Shown piece after piece: positions 17,752-25,969 of a stretch of DNA of 37,227 bases. Position 1 is the first letter of the stretch. Every line of letters begins with the position of its first letter. The notes under the pieces are model-generated. The model was given only the letters and a program-made list of their open reading frames with translations. It was not told where the DNA came from and made no database searches. The position numbers were made by a program, and so were the translations under genes. Origin of the DNA: Flaviramulus sp. (GTDB lineage Bacteria; Bacteroidota; Bacteroidia; Flavobacteriales; Flavobacteriaceae); assembly GCF_013001275.1 (NCBI RefSeq), contig NZ_JABDMV010000031.1, positions 1 to 37,227 on the forward strand, in the 5' to 3' direction.

Positions 17752-18474
17752 TTAAATTGCAGATTTTATATCATCAATCTCTAAACCTAAAACTAGAAGT
17801 TTATGAAAAGTTGGTAATTGTACACCACTAGAAGTGATTGTCCAGTCGTTCCATGATGCTTCAAGTCCTTGAATAGGTAAAATTGAAACCCACATTTTAA
17901 ATGCAGTTGGTTTGCCATTTTTATCAAGCAACCATAAATAAGAATCCCCAGGAGTTGTACCGCCAGACTTATATGTTACTAAAAGTGCGTCGCCATTATC
18001 CTCGGTTTTTACTAATCGACGCTCTACTCCAGCATCAAAAACTTTATACGGTGCTACTAACCAGTATGAGTCATTATTAAAATATTTTATGGCTTTATCT
18101 ATTAATCCTGGAGCCATATCACTATCAATTATAAAGCTATGAATGTATGCTTTGCTTTTATCGAGATCATTAAAGTCGAGTAATACCTTATATTCTTTCC
18201 AATAAACTTCGCACGTATTGTTGTTTTTATTCCAGTTATAATGATGTCTTTTTTTAAATGTCCATTCTAAGTGATTTGTGTTTTTATAAGCGTCGTAATT
18301 TAAGGCATCAAGCATTTTATAGGCCAAGGCATCAGCCTGCTCACCTTGAATGCCTGTTGGTAAATCTTCATTATATTTAAAATATAAGAAGCCATAAAGA
18401 AGTAAACTTGGTAAGGTGATAAATATGATTATCCCAAAAGTAATTTTAAATATTTTTTTTGATTTTTTAATCAT
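17752..18474 (-). CDS. Membrane-anchored protein of unknown function
   Basis: 240 residues. One N-terminal transmembrane anchor (IFKITFGIIIFITLPSLLLYG, preceded by KKSKK) places a domain of about 205 residues on the outer face. That domain is beta-rich with many Trp and Tyr (HLEWTFKKRHHYNWNKNNNT, EVYWKEYKVLLDFND, SYLWLLDKNGKPTAFKMWV, SWNDWTITSSGVQLPTFHKL). The strand pattern and the closing phrase about slopes of a test substrate resemble lipoprotein-carrier-like (LolA/LppX) half-barrels, but this is only a visual impression. It lies 72 bases after ggt on the same strand, so co-transcription is possible. Confidence 0.75.
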   Translation of the reverse strand: MIKKSKKIFKITFGIIIFITLPSLLLYGFLYFKYNEDLPTGIQGEQADALAYKMLDALNYDAYKNTNHLEWTFKKRHHYNWNKNNNTCEVYWKEYKVLLDFNDLDKSKAYIHSFIIDSDMAPGLIDKAIKYFNNDSYWLVAPYKVFDAGVERRLVKTEDNGDALLVTYKSGGTTPGDSYLWLLDKNGKPTAFKMWVSILPIQGLEASWNDWTITSSGVQLPTFHKLLVLGLEIDDIKSAI

Positions 18475-18546
18475 AAAATTTCATCACACTTTAAGTGGTA
18501 AGTGAGCTAAATTATTAAATACTATTGTTTTAGGGAAAGAATAACA

Positions 18547-20250
18547 CTAAAAACCGACAGCCGTGTCGTCACCTCGATAATCTGCACCACCCTCATACGA
18601 TTCATCATCTAAAACCAGTATTCCATCGACCTTGCCAATTACAGGTGAATCTTCTTCATTGATTATATATCCTAATTTTTGAAGTTCAATAATTATGGAT
18701 ATATCAAATAAATTTGGTTCCATTCTTATTTCGTCTGGCAACCATTGATGATGAAATCTAGCTGCATTAACCGCATCTTGCATAGTCATATCAAACTCTT
18801 CGACATTTAAAATAGTTTGCAAAACCGATGTTATAATTGTTGACCCGCCGGGTGTACCAACTGTCATTAATAGTTTGCCGTCTTTTTCAACAATTGTTGG
18901 AGTCATAGAACTTAACATACGCTTTTCTGGTGCAATACTATTGGCTTCGGCGCCAATAAGTCCGAACATATTAGGTTCACCGGGTTTGCTACTAAAATCG
19001 TCCATTTCATTATTTAGAAAAAAACCGAGCTCCTGGCAATATAATTTTGAGCCATAAGCGCCATTTAAGGTTGTAGTTACTGATATTGCATTACCAAAAG
19101 TATCTATTATAGAATAATGGGTGGTTTCATCACTTTCAATAATTTCAACATTTCCATGCGACACATCACTTGATGGTGTGGCTTTTTCAAATGAAAAATC
19201 GGACATGCGATTTTTAAGGTATTGTTCATTGAGGAGTGCATTAATTGGAACATCAACAAAATCAGGATCTCCTAAATAAAAGCTTCTGTCGGCATAAGCA
19301 CGTCGTTCGGCTTCAGTAATTACTTGAATGGTTTTTACAGAATTGTGACCATATTCTTTTAGATTGAAGGGCTCAATCATTTTCAATATTTGGGCTAAAC
19401 AAATTCCACCGCTTGAAGGTGGTGACATGGAAATAATTTTTAATCCTTTGTAATTAAATGTAATTGGAGTACGCCATTTAGCTTCATATAAAGCTAGATC
19501 TTCCACTGTAATTAAACCACCATTATCTTGCATGAATTTAGCAAGTTTTTTGGCAGTTTCACCTTTATAAAACTCATCTCTTCCAAATTTTAATATACGT
19601 TCGAAAGTTTTTGCAAGCGCTGGATATTTTATTGTATCATTGGTTTTCCAGTGTTTATCAAAAATTATAGAATCTTTATTTGCTTTCGGAAATAAAGGCT
19701 GATATTCCTGTATACGTTTTTCTTGTTTTTCTGTAACTACCACGCCTTTATAGGCTAATTGAATAATTGGTGTTAAAATATCTTCTATAGGCAAGGAACC
19801 TAATTTTTCGTGCACCGCAAAAACACCCGCAATAGTACCGGGAACTCCAACTGCCATAGCGCCTAATGTGCTTTTATCTGGAATAATCTCCCCATTTTCA
19901 TCTAAATACATATTCTTAGTTGCTGCAATTGGTGCCTTCTCCCTAAAATCAATCGAACCAATTTCTCCAGTAGCTTTTCGATATACCATGAATCCGCCAC
20001 CACCAATATTACCGGCATAAGGATAGGCAACCGCCAGTGCTAACTGCGTTGCAACCATAGCGTCAAAAGCATTACCGCCTTTTTCCATAATGTCGCTACC
20101 TATTTTTGAGGCTTCTTTACGTGCTGAAACTACCATAGCATTTTTTGTAATTAAGCCTAATTGCGGTTCTTTTTTTATAGTAGTTATATCTGTTTTTTTA
20201 CATGAACCTAAAACAATTAAAATCAGCAATAAATAAGTGATGTTTTTCAT
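18547..20250 (-). CDS. ggt: Gamma-glutamyltranspeptidase, lipoprotein form
   Basis: 567 residues. It is made as a proenzyme that cuts itself before the catalytic Thr in ETTHYSIIDTFGNA (Thr376), giving a large and a small subunit, and transfers or hydrolyses gamma-glutamyl groups of glutathione and related peptides. Other family marks: EKGGNAFDAMVATQLALAV (about 56-74), NIGGGGFMVYR, SPPSSGGI (about 276-283), MTPTIVE and GTPGGSTI near the C-terminus. The N-terminus MKNITYLLLILIVLGSC is a lipoprotein signal with lipobox VLGS-C, so it is probably attached to a membrane and faces the periplasm. The start overlaps the acpH-like stop by four bases (ATGA), implying coupled translation. Confidence 0.95.
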   Translation of the reverse strand: MKNITYLLLILIVLGSCKKTDITTIKKEPQLGLITKNAMVVSARKEASKIGSDIMEKGGNAFDAMVATQLALAVAYPYAGNIGGGGFMVYRKATGEIGSIDFREKAPIAATKNMYLDENGEIIPDKSTLGAMAVGVPGTIAGVFAVHEKLGSLPIEDILTPIIQLAYKGVVVTEKQEKRIQEYQPLFPKANKDSIIFDKHWKTNDTIKYPALAKTFERILKFGRDEFYKGETAKKLAKFMQDNGGLITVEDLALYEAKWRTPITFNYKGLKIISMSPPSSGGICLAQILKMIEPFNLKEYGHNSVKTIQVITEAERRAYADRSFYLGDPDFVDVPINALLNEQYLKNRMSDFSFEKATPSSDVSHGNVEIIESDETTHYSIIDTFGNAISVTTTLNGAYGSKLYCQELGFFLNNEMDDFSSKPGEPNMFGLIGAEANSIAPEKRMLSSMTPTIVEKDGKLLMTVGTPGGSTIITSVLQTILNVEEFDMTMQDAVNAARFHHQWLPDEIRMEPNLFDISIIIELQKLGYIINEEDSPVIGKVDGILVLDDESYEGGADYRGDDTAVGF

Positions 20251-20846
20251 AAATATATTTTATTAAGGGTGTTTAGTTTTTTACTTGAAGATTGAATTAA
20301 TTCATCAAAAAAGATAGTGAATTCGTTTTCAAATTCTTTATAAAATTCTTCTAATTCATTTACAGCTTTGTTCATGCCAGATATATTTTTAGTCCGTCTA
20401 TTCATTCCGTCTAAAACTCGCGTTATACCTTCAATTGAAGCATAACTTAATAACCAGTTATCAGCAATCATATAAGGCATCATTTTTTGAATACGAAGAG
20501 GTAAAATTTCAAAGTGTTCTTCTAGAGAATCATAAAAATTACTTACATATTCATCTAGAGGTACGTTGCTATATTTTCTCCAATTTTTAGCCAAAAAATG
20601 GTCGTATAAAATATCAACGATAATTCCGGAATAGTGGCCATACTTTTCATGAAGACGTTTGGTGCTAACTCGCACAGTTTCGTGTGCATCAGTAAATGTA
20701 TCAATATGTCTATGAAGCAGAACCCCTATTTGAATTTCCTTAGTGTGTTTTTTGTATTTTTTACCTTTAATGCCATCTGCAATAAAATTGCCTATAGTAA
20801 CTAAATCATTTTCACCAGAAAGATATATATGTGCCAAATAATTCAT
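20247..20846 (-). CDS. acpH: ACP phosphodiesterase-like protein (DUF479 family)
   Basis: 199 residues. The start MNYLAHIYLSGENDLVTIGNFIAD and the HD-like metal motifs LLHRHIDTFTDAH (about 44-56) and DILYDHFLAKNW match the AcpH family, which removes the phosphopantetheine arm from acyl carrier protein in E. coli. Conservation across Bacteroidota is wide, and the true activity there is not proved. The gene is upstream of ggt with a four-base overlap, which is an unexplained pairing. A possible promoter word TAAATTTC (20851-20858, minus strand) is only four bases from the ATG, so I do not list it. Confidence 0.85.
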   Translation of the reverse strand: MNYLAHIYLSGENDLVTIGNFIADGIKGKKYKKHTKEIQIGVLLHRHIDTFTDAHETVRVSTKRLHEKYGHYSGIIVDILYDHFLAKNWRKYSNVPLDEYVSNFYDSLEEHFEILPLRIQKMMPYMIADNWLLSYASIEGITRVLDGMNRRTKNISGMNKAVNELEEFYKEFENEFTIFFDELIQSSSKKLNTLNKIYL

Positions 20847-20859
20847 TCGTGAAATTTAC

Positions 20860-20885
20860 GAATTCCGATTTAAGAATTCCGATTT
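20860..20885. repeat. Tandem direct repeat between divergent acpH-like gene and glmM
   Basis: GAATTCCGATTT occurs at 20860-20871 and 20874-20885, a 14-base period. It lies between the acpH-like start (20846, minus) and the glmM -7 element (20894-20901, plus), about one helical turn upstream of the latter, where a regulator or the -33 contact would sit. Confidence 0.6.
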
Positions 20886-20893
20886 TGAAATAC

Positions 20894-20901
20894 TATATTT
20901 G
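20894..20901 (+). promoter_or_regulatory. -7 promoter element of glmM
   Basis: TATATTTG is an exact TAnnTTTG match, 23 bases before the glmM ATG. No clear TTG is at the -33 distance; the tandem repeat occupies that place. Confidence 0.6.
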
Positions 20902-20924
20902 TTTTTTAAATTTTAAAATCAAGG

Positions 20925-22310
20925 ATGACACTTATAAAATCAATTTCAGGAATTAGAGGAACTATTGGCGGACAAGTAGGCGAAAATTTAACACCCATTG
21001 ATGCCGTAAAATTTGCATCTGCTTATGGTGTTTGGTTAAAACAACAACGGGATAAAGTAAATTATAAAGTAGTAGTGGGTAGAGATGCGCGTATTTCTGG
21101 ACTAATGATGCAAAACTTGGTAATGAACACTTTAGTTGGTTTAGGTATTGACGTTGTTGACGTTGGATTGTCTACAACACCAACCGTAGAAGTTGCTACT
21201 ACTTTAGAACATGCAGATGGTGGTATTATTTTAACTGCCAGTCATAACCCGAAACAATGGAATGCCTTAAAGCTTTTAAACCACAAAGGAGAGTTTTTAG
21301 ATGCCCATGATGGTTCGAAAATTTTAGAGATTGCTGAAAGTGATAGCATGAGTTTTTCTGATGTAGACAGTCTAGGCAAAATCACAAAAAACAAAGCATA
21401 TATAGATTTACATATCATTGAGGTTTTAGATCTCGATTTAGTAAATGTGAAAGCAATTGAACAAGGGCGTTTTAGAGTAGTTGTTGATGGTGTTAATTCT
21501 ACGGGAGGTATTGCTATACCCTTACTTTTAGAACGTTTAGGCGTTGATGTTATAAAGTTGTACTGTGAACCAAACGGACATTTTCCTCATAATCCGGAAC
21601 CGCTTAAAGAACATTTAACAGATTTATCTGAAGCTGTAAAAAAGCATAAAGCAGATTTTGGGATAGTAGTCGACCCAGATGTTGATCGATTAGCGTTTGT
21701 TGATGAAAACGGCGACATGTTTGGTGAAGAATATACGTTAGTGGCGTGTGCAGACTATGTTTTGAGCAGAACACCTGGAAATACTGTGAGTAATATGAGC
21801 TCTACAAGAGCGTTGCGAGATGTTACCGAAAAGCATGGTGGAACTTACGAAGCCAGCGCTGTTGGCGAGGTGAATGTTGTAAAATTGATGAAAAAAAATA
21901 AAGTTGTTATTGGTGGAGAAGGAAATGGTGGGATAATTTACCCCGAAGCGCATTACGGACGTGATGCTTTAGTTGGTGTTGCTTTGTTTTTAAGTTTATT
22001 GGCCGATAAAAACATAAGTGTTAGCCAACTTAGAAAAACTTACCCAAATTATTTTATGAGTAAAAAGAAGATTGAATTAACGCCTGGTTTAGACGTTGAC
22101 GGAATTTTAAAAGAAATGGAAAACCGTTATAAGAACGAACAATTAACTACAATTGATGGCGTGAAAATAGACTTCGCAGAAAGTTGGGCGCATTTACGTA
22201 AAAGTAATACCGAGCCTATTATTCGAATTTATACAGAAGCAAAATCGCAGGCTGAAGCCGATGGTTTAGCTGATAAGATTATTGAGGAGATAAAGAAAAT
22301 AAAATTTTAG
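20925..22310 (+). CDS. glmM: Phosphoglucosamine mutase
   Basis: 461 residues of the alpha-D-phosphohexomutase family. GlmM turns glucosamine-6-phosphate into glucosamine-1-phosphate for UDP-GlcNAc, hence for peptidoglycan and lipid A. The phosphoserine loop is LTASHNPKQWNALK (Ser106), the magnesium loop is DPDVDRLAF (more often DGDxDR), and the sugar loop is GEGNGGIIYP; the C-terminal phosphate-binding loop is RKSNTEPIIRIYTEA. The N-terminal KSISGIRGTIGG is typical of Bacteroidota members. Specificity between glucosamine and other hexoses cannot be settled by eye. The gene downstream begins after one codon-length gap. Confidence 0.93.
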   Translation: MTLIKSISGIRGTIGGQVGENLTPIDAVKFASAYGVWLKQQRDKVNYKVVVGRDARISGLMMQNLVMNTLVGLGIDVVDVGLSTTPTVEVATTLEHADGGIILTASHNPKQWNALKLLNHKGEFLDAHDGSKILEIAESDSMSFSDVDSLGKITKNKAYIDLHIIEVLDLDLVNVKAIEQGRFRVVVDGVNSTGGIAIPLLLERLGVDVIKLYCEPNGHFPHNPEPLKEHLTDLSEAVKKHKADFGIVVDPDVDRLAFVDENGDMFGEEYTLVACADYVLSRTPGNTVSNMSSTRALRDVTEKHGGTYEASAVGEVNVVKLMKKNKVVIGGEGNGGIIYPEAHYGRDALVGVALFLSLLADKNISVSQLRKTYPNYFMSKKKIELTPGLDVDGILKEMENRYKNEQLTTIDGVKIDFAESWAHLRKSNTEPIIRIYTEAKSQAEADGLADKIIEEIKKIKF

Positions 22311-22313
22311 ATT

Positions 22314-23360
22314 TTGATATCAAAAAGAAATAAAAGAATTCTATTGTTTTTTTTTAGAGATAAGAATAAAAAAAAGTGGTTACAAATTATTAAAGAATTT
22401 GCAATACTTTTTATATCCCATAAAAAATTACCTGTAGATTATATTACTCATTTACTTTACCGAAAAAACGTCTACAACTATAAAGATTATTTAAGCATAA
22501 ATGAAGATAAAAAATTGCTGTCATGGTCAGAATCATTCGCAAAAAACCAAGTAGAATTAGCTGAAAATAAATTGTTATTTGAAGAATTGCTTTTTAAAAA
22601 TAATATTTCAACACCTCGAATTTTTTTTCATAATCTAAAAAACATATTTTTTTATAATGAAAATGTTATTACTCTAAATTCTGAACAGGATTTTATCTCG
22701 TTTTTAGATTCTTTTTTTAATGAAGTAAATATTGATCGAATCATCTGTAAGCCAATCGATGGAATAAAGGGAAAAAATATTTTTATTATAGACATAAAAA
22801 CTTTCCAGAAAATAGACTATGACCTTATTAATTTAGTTTTATCCAAATCATTTATATTCCAAGAATTAATAATACAACATGAATCATTAAGTAAAATAAA
22901 TAATTCTAGTATAAATACATTAAGGATTGCCACATACAAAAATGAAAAAAATGAAGTAGAAATTTTAGCAGGATTTTTAAGGATAGGAAAAATGGGTGCT
23001 ATTCTAGATAATGCTCATGCTGGAGGTATTGTTGTACCATTTAATAAAGAAACAGGTAAAATGCTTAGTGAAGGGTTACAGCTCTTAGATAAAGGCGGAG
23101 GCGTATATTATAAACACCCTGATTCAGGTGTTATTTTCGATGATTTCCAGATCCCTTTCTATATTCAAGTTAAAGAAATAGTTATCAAGGCTTGTTCTTT
23201 ATTTAATCTCCCTTTATTGGGTTGGGATGTAGCAATAACTCCAGATGGGCCTGTAATAGTTGAAGTTAATCATAATTTTCATTTAAAATTATCTGACAGA
23301 ATGGAAAAGGGGTTAAAAAACAATCCTTCATTTAAGAAATTACTTGACGAAATTCAGTAA
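22314..23360 (+). CDS. Sugar-transfer-associated ATP-grasp protein
   Basis: 348 residues. The ATP-grasp region has a central KPIDGIKGKNIFII segment (about 143-156), INTLRIATYK (nucleotide and metal core), an FLRIGKMGAILDNAHAGGIV segment, and a closing GWDVAITPDGPVIVEVNHNF with the acidic and Asn metal ligands. This pattern matches the ATP-grasp group linked to surface polysaccharide synthesis (ATPgrasp_ST/TupA-like). It would ligate an amino acid or other carboxylate to an amine on a glycan or sugar; the substrate is unknown. Translation starts at TTG, three bases after the glmM stop and in the same frame; no ATG lies near. By eye the gene is more AT-rich than glmM, with long T and A runs. 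Confidence 0.8.
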   Translation: MISKRNKRILLFFFRDKNKKKWLQIIKEFAILFISHKKLPVDYITHLLYRKNVYNYKDYLSINEDKKLLSWSESFAKNQVELAENKLLFEELLFKNNISTPRIFFHNLKNIFFYNENVITLNSEQDFISFLDSFFNEVNIDRIICKPIDGIKGKNIFIIDIKTFQKIDYDLINLVLSKSFIFQELIIQHESLSKINNSSINTLRIATYKNEKNEVEILAGFLRIGKMGAILDNAHAGGIVVPFNKETGKMLSEGLQLLDKGGGVYYKHPDSGVIFDDFQIPFYIQVKEIVIKACSLFNLPLLGWDVAITPDGPVIVEVNHNFHLKLSDRMEKGLKNNPSFKKLLDEIQ

Positions 23361-23431
23361 TAATTTCGAATTAAAAGTTTTGAATATATTTATTGAAGAA
23401 ATAGGTGTAATAACAAATATTTAAAAATTGG

Positions 23432-24220
23432 ATGTCTGTAAAATACGATGACATAGGAATTAATTACAATTCAACACGTAGAGCAGACCCTTATCTTACT
23501 AGTCAATTACTAAAATATTTAAATCCAAAACACAATGGGCTTTATCTAGATATTGGCTGCGGTACGGGGAATTACACAATAACTTTACAAAAAAGAGGAG
23601 TTGGCTTTATTGGAATTGATCCATCCGTAAAAATGCTGGATATTGCTAGAAGTAAAAACCCGGATGTTGAATGGAAATTAGGTGTTTCTGAAAAAACGGG
23701 TCTACCGAATGACTATGTTGATGGGATTATGGCATCATTAACCATTCATCATTGGACCGATTTTAAAAAAGCATTTACAGAGCTATTTAGAATATTAAAA
23801 AAAGATGGAGATTTGGTTATTTTCACTTCTTCACCGGAACAGATGAAAGGCTATTGGCTAAACCATTATTTCCCAAAAATGATGAACGCTTCAATAATTC
23901 AAATGCCTTCGATTAATAAAATTGAAATGGCAGCTAAAAAAGCTGGATTTAAATTTAAAACATCTGAAAACTACTTTGTAAAACCCGATTTAGAAGATAA
24001 GTTTCTGTATTGTGGTAAACACAATCCAGAATTATATTTTAATGAGTCTATAAGGCACGGGATTTCTTCTTTTTCATCACTGGCCAACAAAGTGGAGGTT
24101 GAAAAAGGGCTAATCGCTTTACGAAAAGATATAAATTCAGGAAAAATAACCGACGTGATTAAATCTTATAAAAATGATTTGGGAGACTATCTGTTTCTGG
24201 TATTAAATAAGAAATTATAA
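23432..24220 (+). CDS. Small class I SAM-dependent methyltransferase
   Basis: 262 residues of the Methyltransf_11 type. SAM motif I is LDIGCGTGNYTI (about 38-49), followed by GIDPSVKMLDIAR with the acidic ribose ligand, and a post-motif MASLTIHHWTDFKKAFTELFRILKKDG. The substrate is unknown. It lies 71 bases after the ATP-grasp gene on the same strand and may share its transcript. Its last six bases overlap those of the convergent acyltransferase gene, so no terminator separates the two transcripts. Confidence 0.9.
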   Translation: MSVKYDDIGINYNSTRRADPYLTSQLLKYLNPKHNGLYLDIGCGTGNYTITLQKRGVGFIGIDPSVKMLDIARSKNPDVEWKLGVSEKTGLPNDYVDGIMASLTIHHWTDFKKAFTELFRILKKDGDLVIFTSSPEQMKGYWLNHYFPKMMNASIIQMPSINKIEMAAKKAGFKFKTSENYFVKPDLEDKFLYCGKHNPELYFNESIRHGISSFSSLANKVEVEKGLIALRKDINSGKITDVIKSYKNDLGDYLFLVLNKKL

Positions 24221-25096
24221 TTTATTCTTTCCAAAGTGTTTCCATCGTTTATGAGTCCAAAAGTAAAATTCTGGAGCATCATAAATTTGCTTTTCTACTT
24301 CATGTAAAAACAAATCAGTTATTTTGTAATCTTCGTATTCGTTAGGTTTTTCTGCAAGCGTTAATATTTCTCCTTCATAATAACCACGTCTTAATTTAGT
24401 AACTTTTAAATAGGAAATTGATAAATCTAATTTTTTAGCTAAACGTTCTGCACCAGTAAAACATGGTACTTCAATACCCATAAATTCTCCCCAATACACT
24501 TCTTTTGATAATCGTGGAGATTGATCACTTAAAAACGCAATTATGCTTTTCAAATTATTAGCTTCATTGCTTTTAATTATACTAATAGATTCTTTAGTGT
24601 TAATTAGTGTGGTATTAAATTTTGATCGCATATCTCTAACCAATTTATCAAAATACCTATTCGCTAATTGTTTATAAACTGCAAATCCATCAAATTTTAC
24701 ATGATTTTGAAGTGCTAACGACCATTCCCAACTAGCATAATGGCCATACATTAAAATAACACTTTTGTTTAAAGACTCTAAACGCTTCATCTCCTCAGGG
24801 TTTTTAATTTTAAATCGAGCGTCTAAAGTTTTTTGAGAAATAGTCATGGTTTTTGCCATTTCTAAAAACATATCACAAAGGTGTTTATAGAATCTGATAC
24901 GAATGCTTTTAATTTCCTTTTCAGACTTTTCAGGAAAAACAAGCTTCAAATTATCGGTTACAACCTTTTTTCTATAGCCAATAATGTTATAAAGTAATAT
25001 ATAAAGTCCATCCGAAATCAAGTATAATAGTCTAAACGGTAATACTGAAATAATCCACAAAAAAGGATAAACAATAATATAAATTAGAAATTGCAT
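24215..25096 (-). CDS. Lysophospholipid / lipid A type acyltransferase (LpxL-HtrB family)
   Basis: 293 residues. An N-terminal hydrophobic segment (LIYIIVYPFLWIISVLPF) anchors it in the inner membrane. The catalytic HxxxxE is YGHYASWEW (His119, Glu124), then a helical part and the family phrases FLSDQSPRLSKEVYWGEFMG and VPCFTGAERLAKKL. It would add a secondary acyl chain to a lipid A precursor or a similar lipid. It is divergent from the rhomboid gene, with its -7 element 25 bases upstream. Whether it acts on lipid A or an aminolipid cannot be decided. Confidence 0.9.
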   Translation of the reverse strand: MQFLIYIIVYPFLWIISVLPFRLLYLISDGLYILLYNIIGYRKKVVTDNLKLVFPEKSEKEIKSIRIRFYKHLCDMFLEMAKTMTISQKTLDARFKIKNPEEMKRLESLNKSVILMYGHYASWEWSLALQNHVKFDGFAVYKQLANRYFDKLVRDMRSKFNTTLINTKESISIIKSNEANNLKSIIAFLSDQSPRLSKEVYWGEFMGIEVPCFTGAERLAKKLDLSISYLKVTKLRRGYYEGEILTLAEKPNEYEDYKITDLFLHEVEKQIYDAPEFYFWTHKRWKHFGKNKL

Positions 25097-25106
25097 TAAT
25101 TAATTT

Positions 25107-25114
25107 TAGATTTG
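25107..25114 (+). promoter_or_regulatory. -7 promoter element of the rhomboid gene
   Basis: TAGATTTG matches TAnnTTTG on the plus strand, 44 bases before the ATG at 25159. A second, weaker word TTAATTTG lies nearer, at 25131-25138. It is seven bases from the opposite-strand element of the acyltransferase, so the two polymerases would compete. Confidence 0.45.
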
Positions 25115-25120
25115 TAGTGG

Positions 25121-25128
25121 CAAATATA
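25121..25128 (-). promoter_or_regulatory. -7 promoter element of the acyltransferase gene
   Basis: Minus strand reads TATATTTG, an exact TAnnTTTG match, 24 bases before the ATG at 25096. Confidence 0.55.
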
Positions 25129-25158
25129 TATTAATTTGACTTTAAACGTTTACAACTA

Positions 25159-25809
25159 ATGGGCAATTTAAGTATAGTAACAATTATCATAATAGTAGCT
25201 AACGTAATTATATCATACAAAGGATTTAATGATTATAACTTTTTTGACAAATATAAATTTCAAGTTGGAGGAATACAACGTGGCGAAAAAATACGGATGT
25301 TTAGCTGTGGGTTTTTACACGCCGATATGCAACATTTATTATTAAATATGCTTACGTTGTATTTTTTTGCTGATGTTGTAATTAACCTATTAAGTCCGAT
25401 ACAATTTCTATTTATTTATTTTGGAAGTTTGGCATTAGGTAGTTTGTTATCACTTTACTTTCATAAAAATGAATATCATTATAGTGCGGTTGGCGCAAGT
25501 GGTGCAGTAATGGGAGTTTTATATTCTGCCATATTATTACAACCTGGAATGAGTTTGTATATGTTTTTTATTCCAATTCCTATTCCAGCCTATATCTTTG
25601 GTATTGGTTATTTACTGTATTCTATATACGGAATGAAAAACAAAATAGGAAATATTGGTCATGATGCTCATTTTGGTGGTGCCATTGGTGGTTATTTAAT
25701 AACGCTAATGTTGTCTCCGTGGTTATTTAAAACTAATTTATTAATGATTGGTTTACTTGCAATACCCATTGTGTTATTATTCGCATTGAAAAAAGCAGGC
25801 AAGATGTAA
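25159..25809 (+). CDS. Rhomboid family intramembrane serine protease
   Basis: 216 residues with about six membrane segments. The catalytic Ser is in AVGASGAVMG (Ser114) and the catalytic His in GHDAHFGGAIGG (His171). The loop HADMQHLLLNML (His54, His59, Asn63) supplies the oxyanion-side residues. It cleaves transmembrane helices of unknown client proteins. The N-terminal segment LSIVTIIIIVANVIISYKGF is the first helix. Its ATG is 61 bases from the divergent acyltransferase ATG. Confidence 0.92.
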   Translation: MGNLSIVTIIIIVANVIISYKGFNDYNFFDKYKFQVGGIQRGEKIRMFSCGFLHADMQHLLLNMLTLYFFADVVINLLSPIQFLFIYFGSLALGSLLSLYFHKNEYHYSAVGASGAVMGVLYSAILLQPGMSLYMFFIPIPIPAYIFGIGYLLYSIYGMKNKIGNIGHDAHFGGAIGGYLITLMLSPWLFKTNLLMIGLLAIPIVLLFALKKAGKM

Positions 25810-25887
25810 TATCTTTTATCAGTAGGCATTTCATTAATGGCATAGCTATTGAAATTATATTAGTGTTGAATACATCAATTATATTAT

Positions 25888-25910
25888 AAAATATTGATAT
25901 TCAGTATTTT
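25888..25910. repeat. Near-perfect hairpin between rhomboid and lon
   Basis: AAAATATTGA (25888-25897) pairs with TCAGTATTTT (25901-25910) at nine of ten positions around a three-base loop TAT. It lies 79 bases after the rhomboid stop and 59 bases before the lon ATG. It may be a weak terminator or an operator for lon; it is not the CIRCE heat-shock operator. Confidence 0.45.
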
Positions 25911-25969
25911 AAATTAAATCTTATAAATGTTCGATTTTGTTTTAATGACAGATTGACCTAAATATATAT

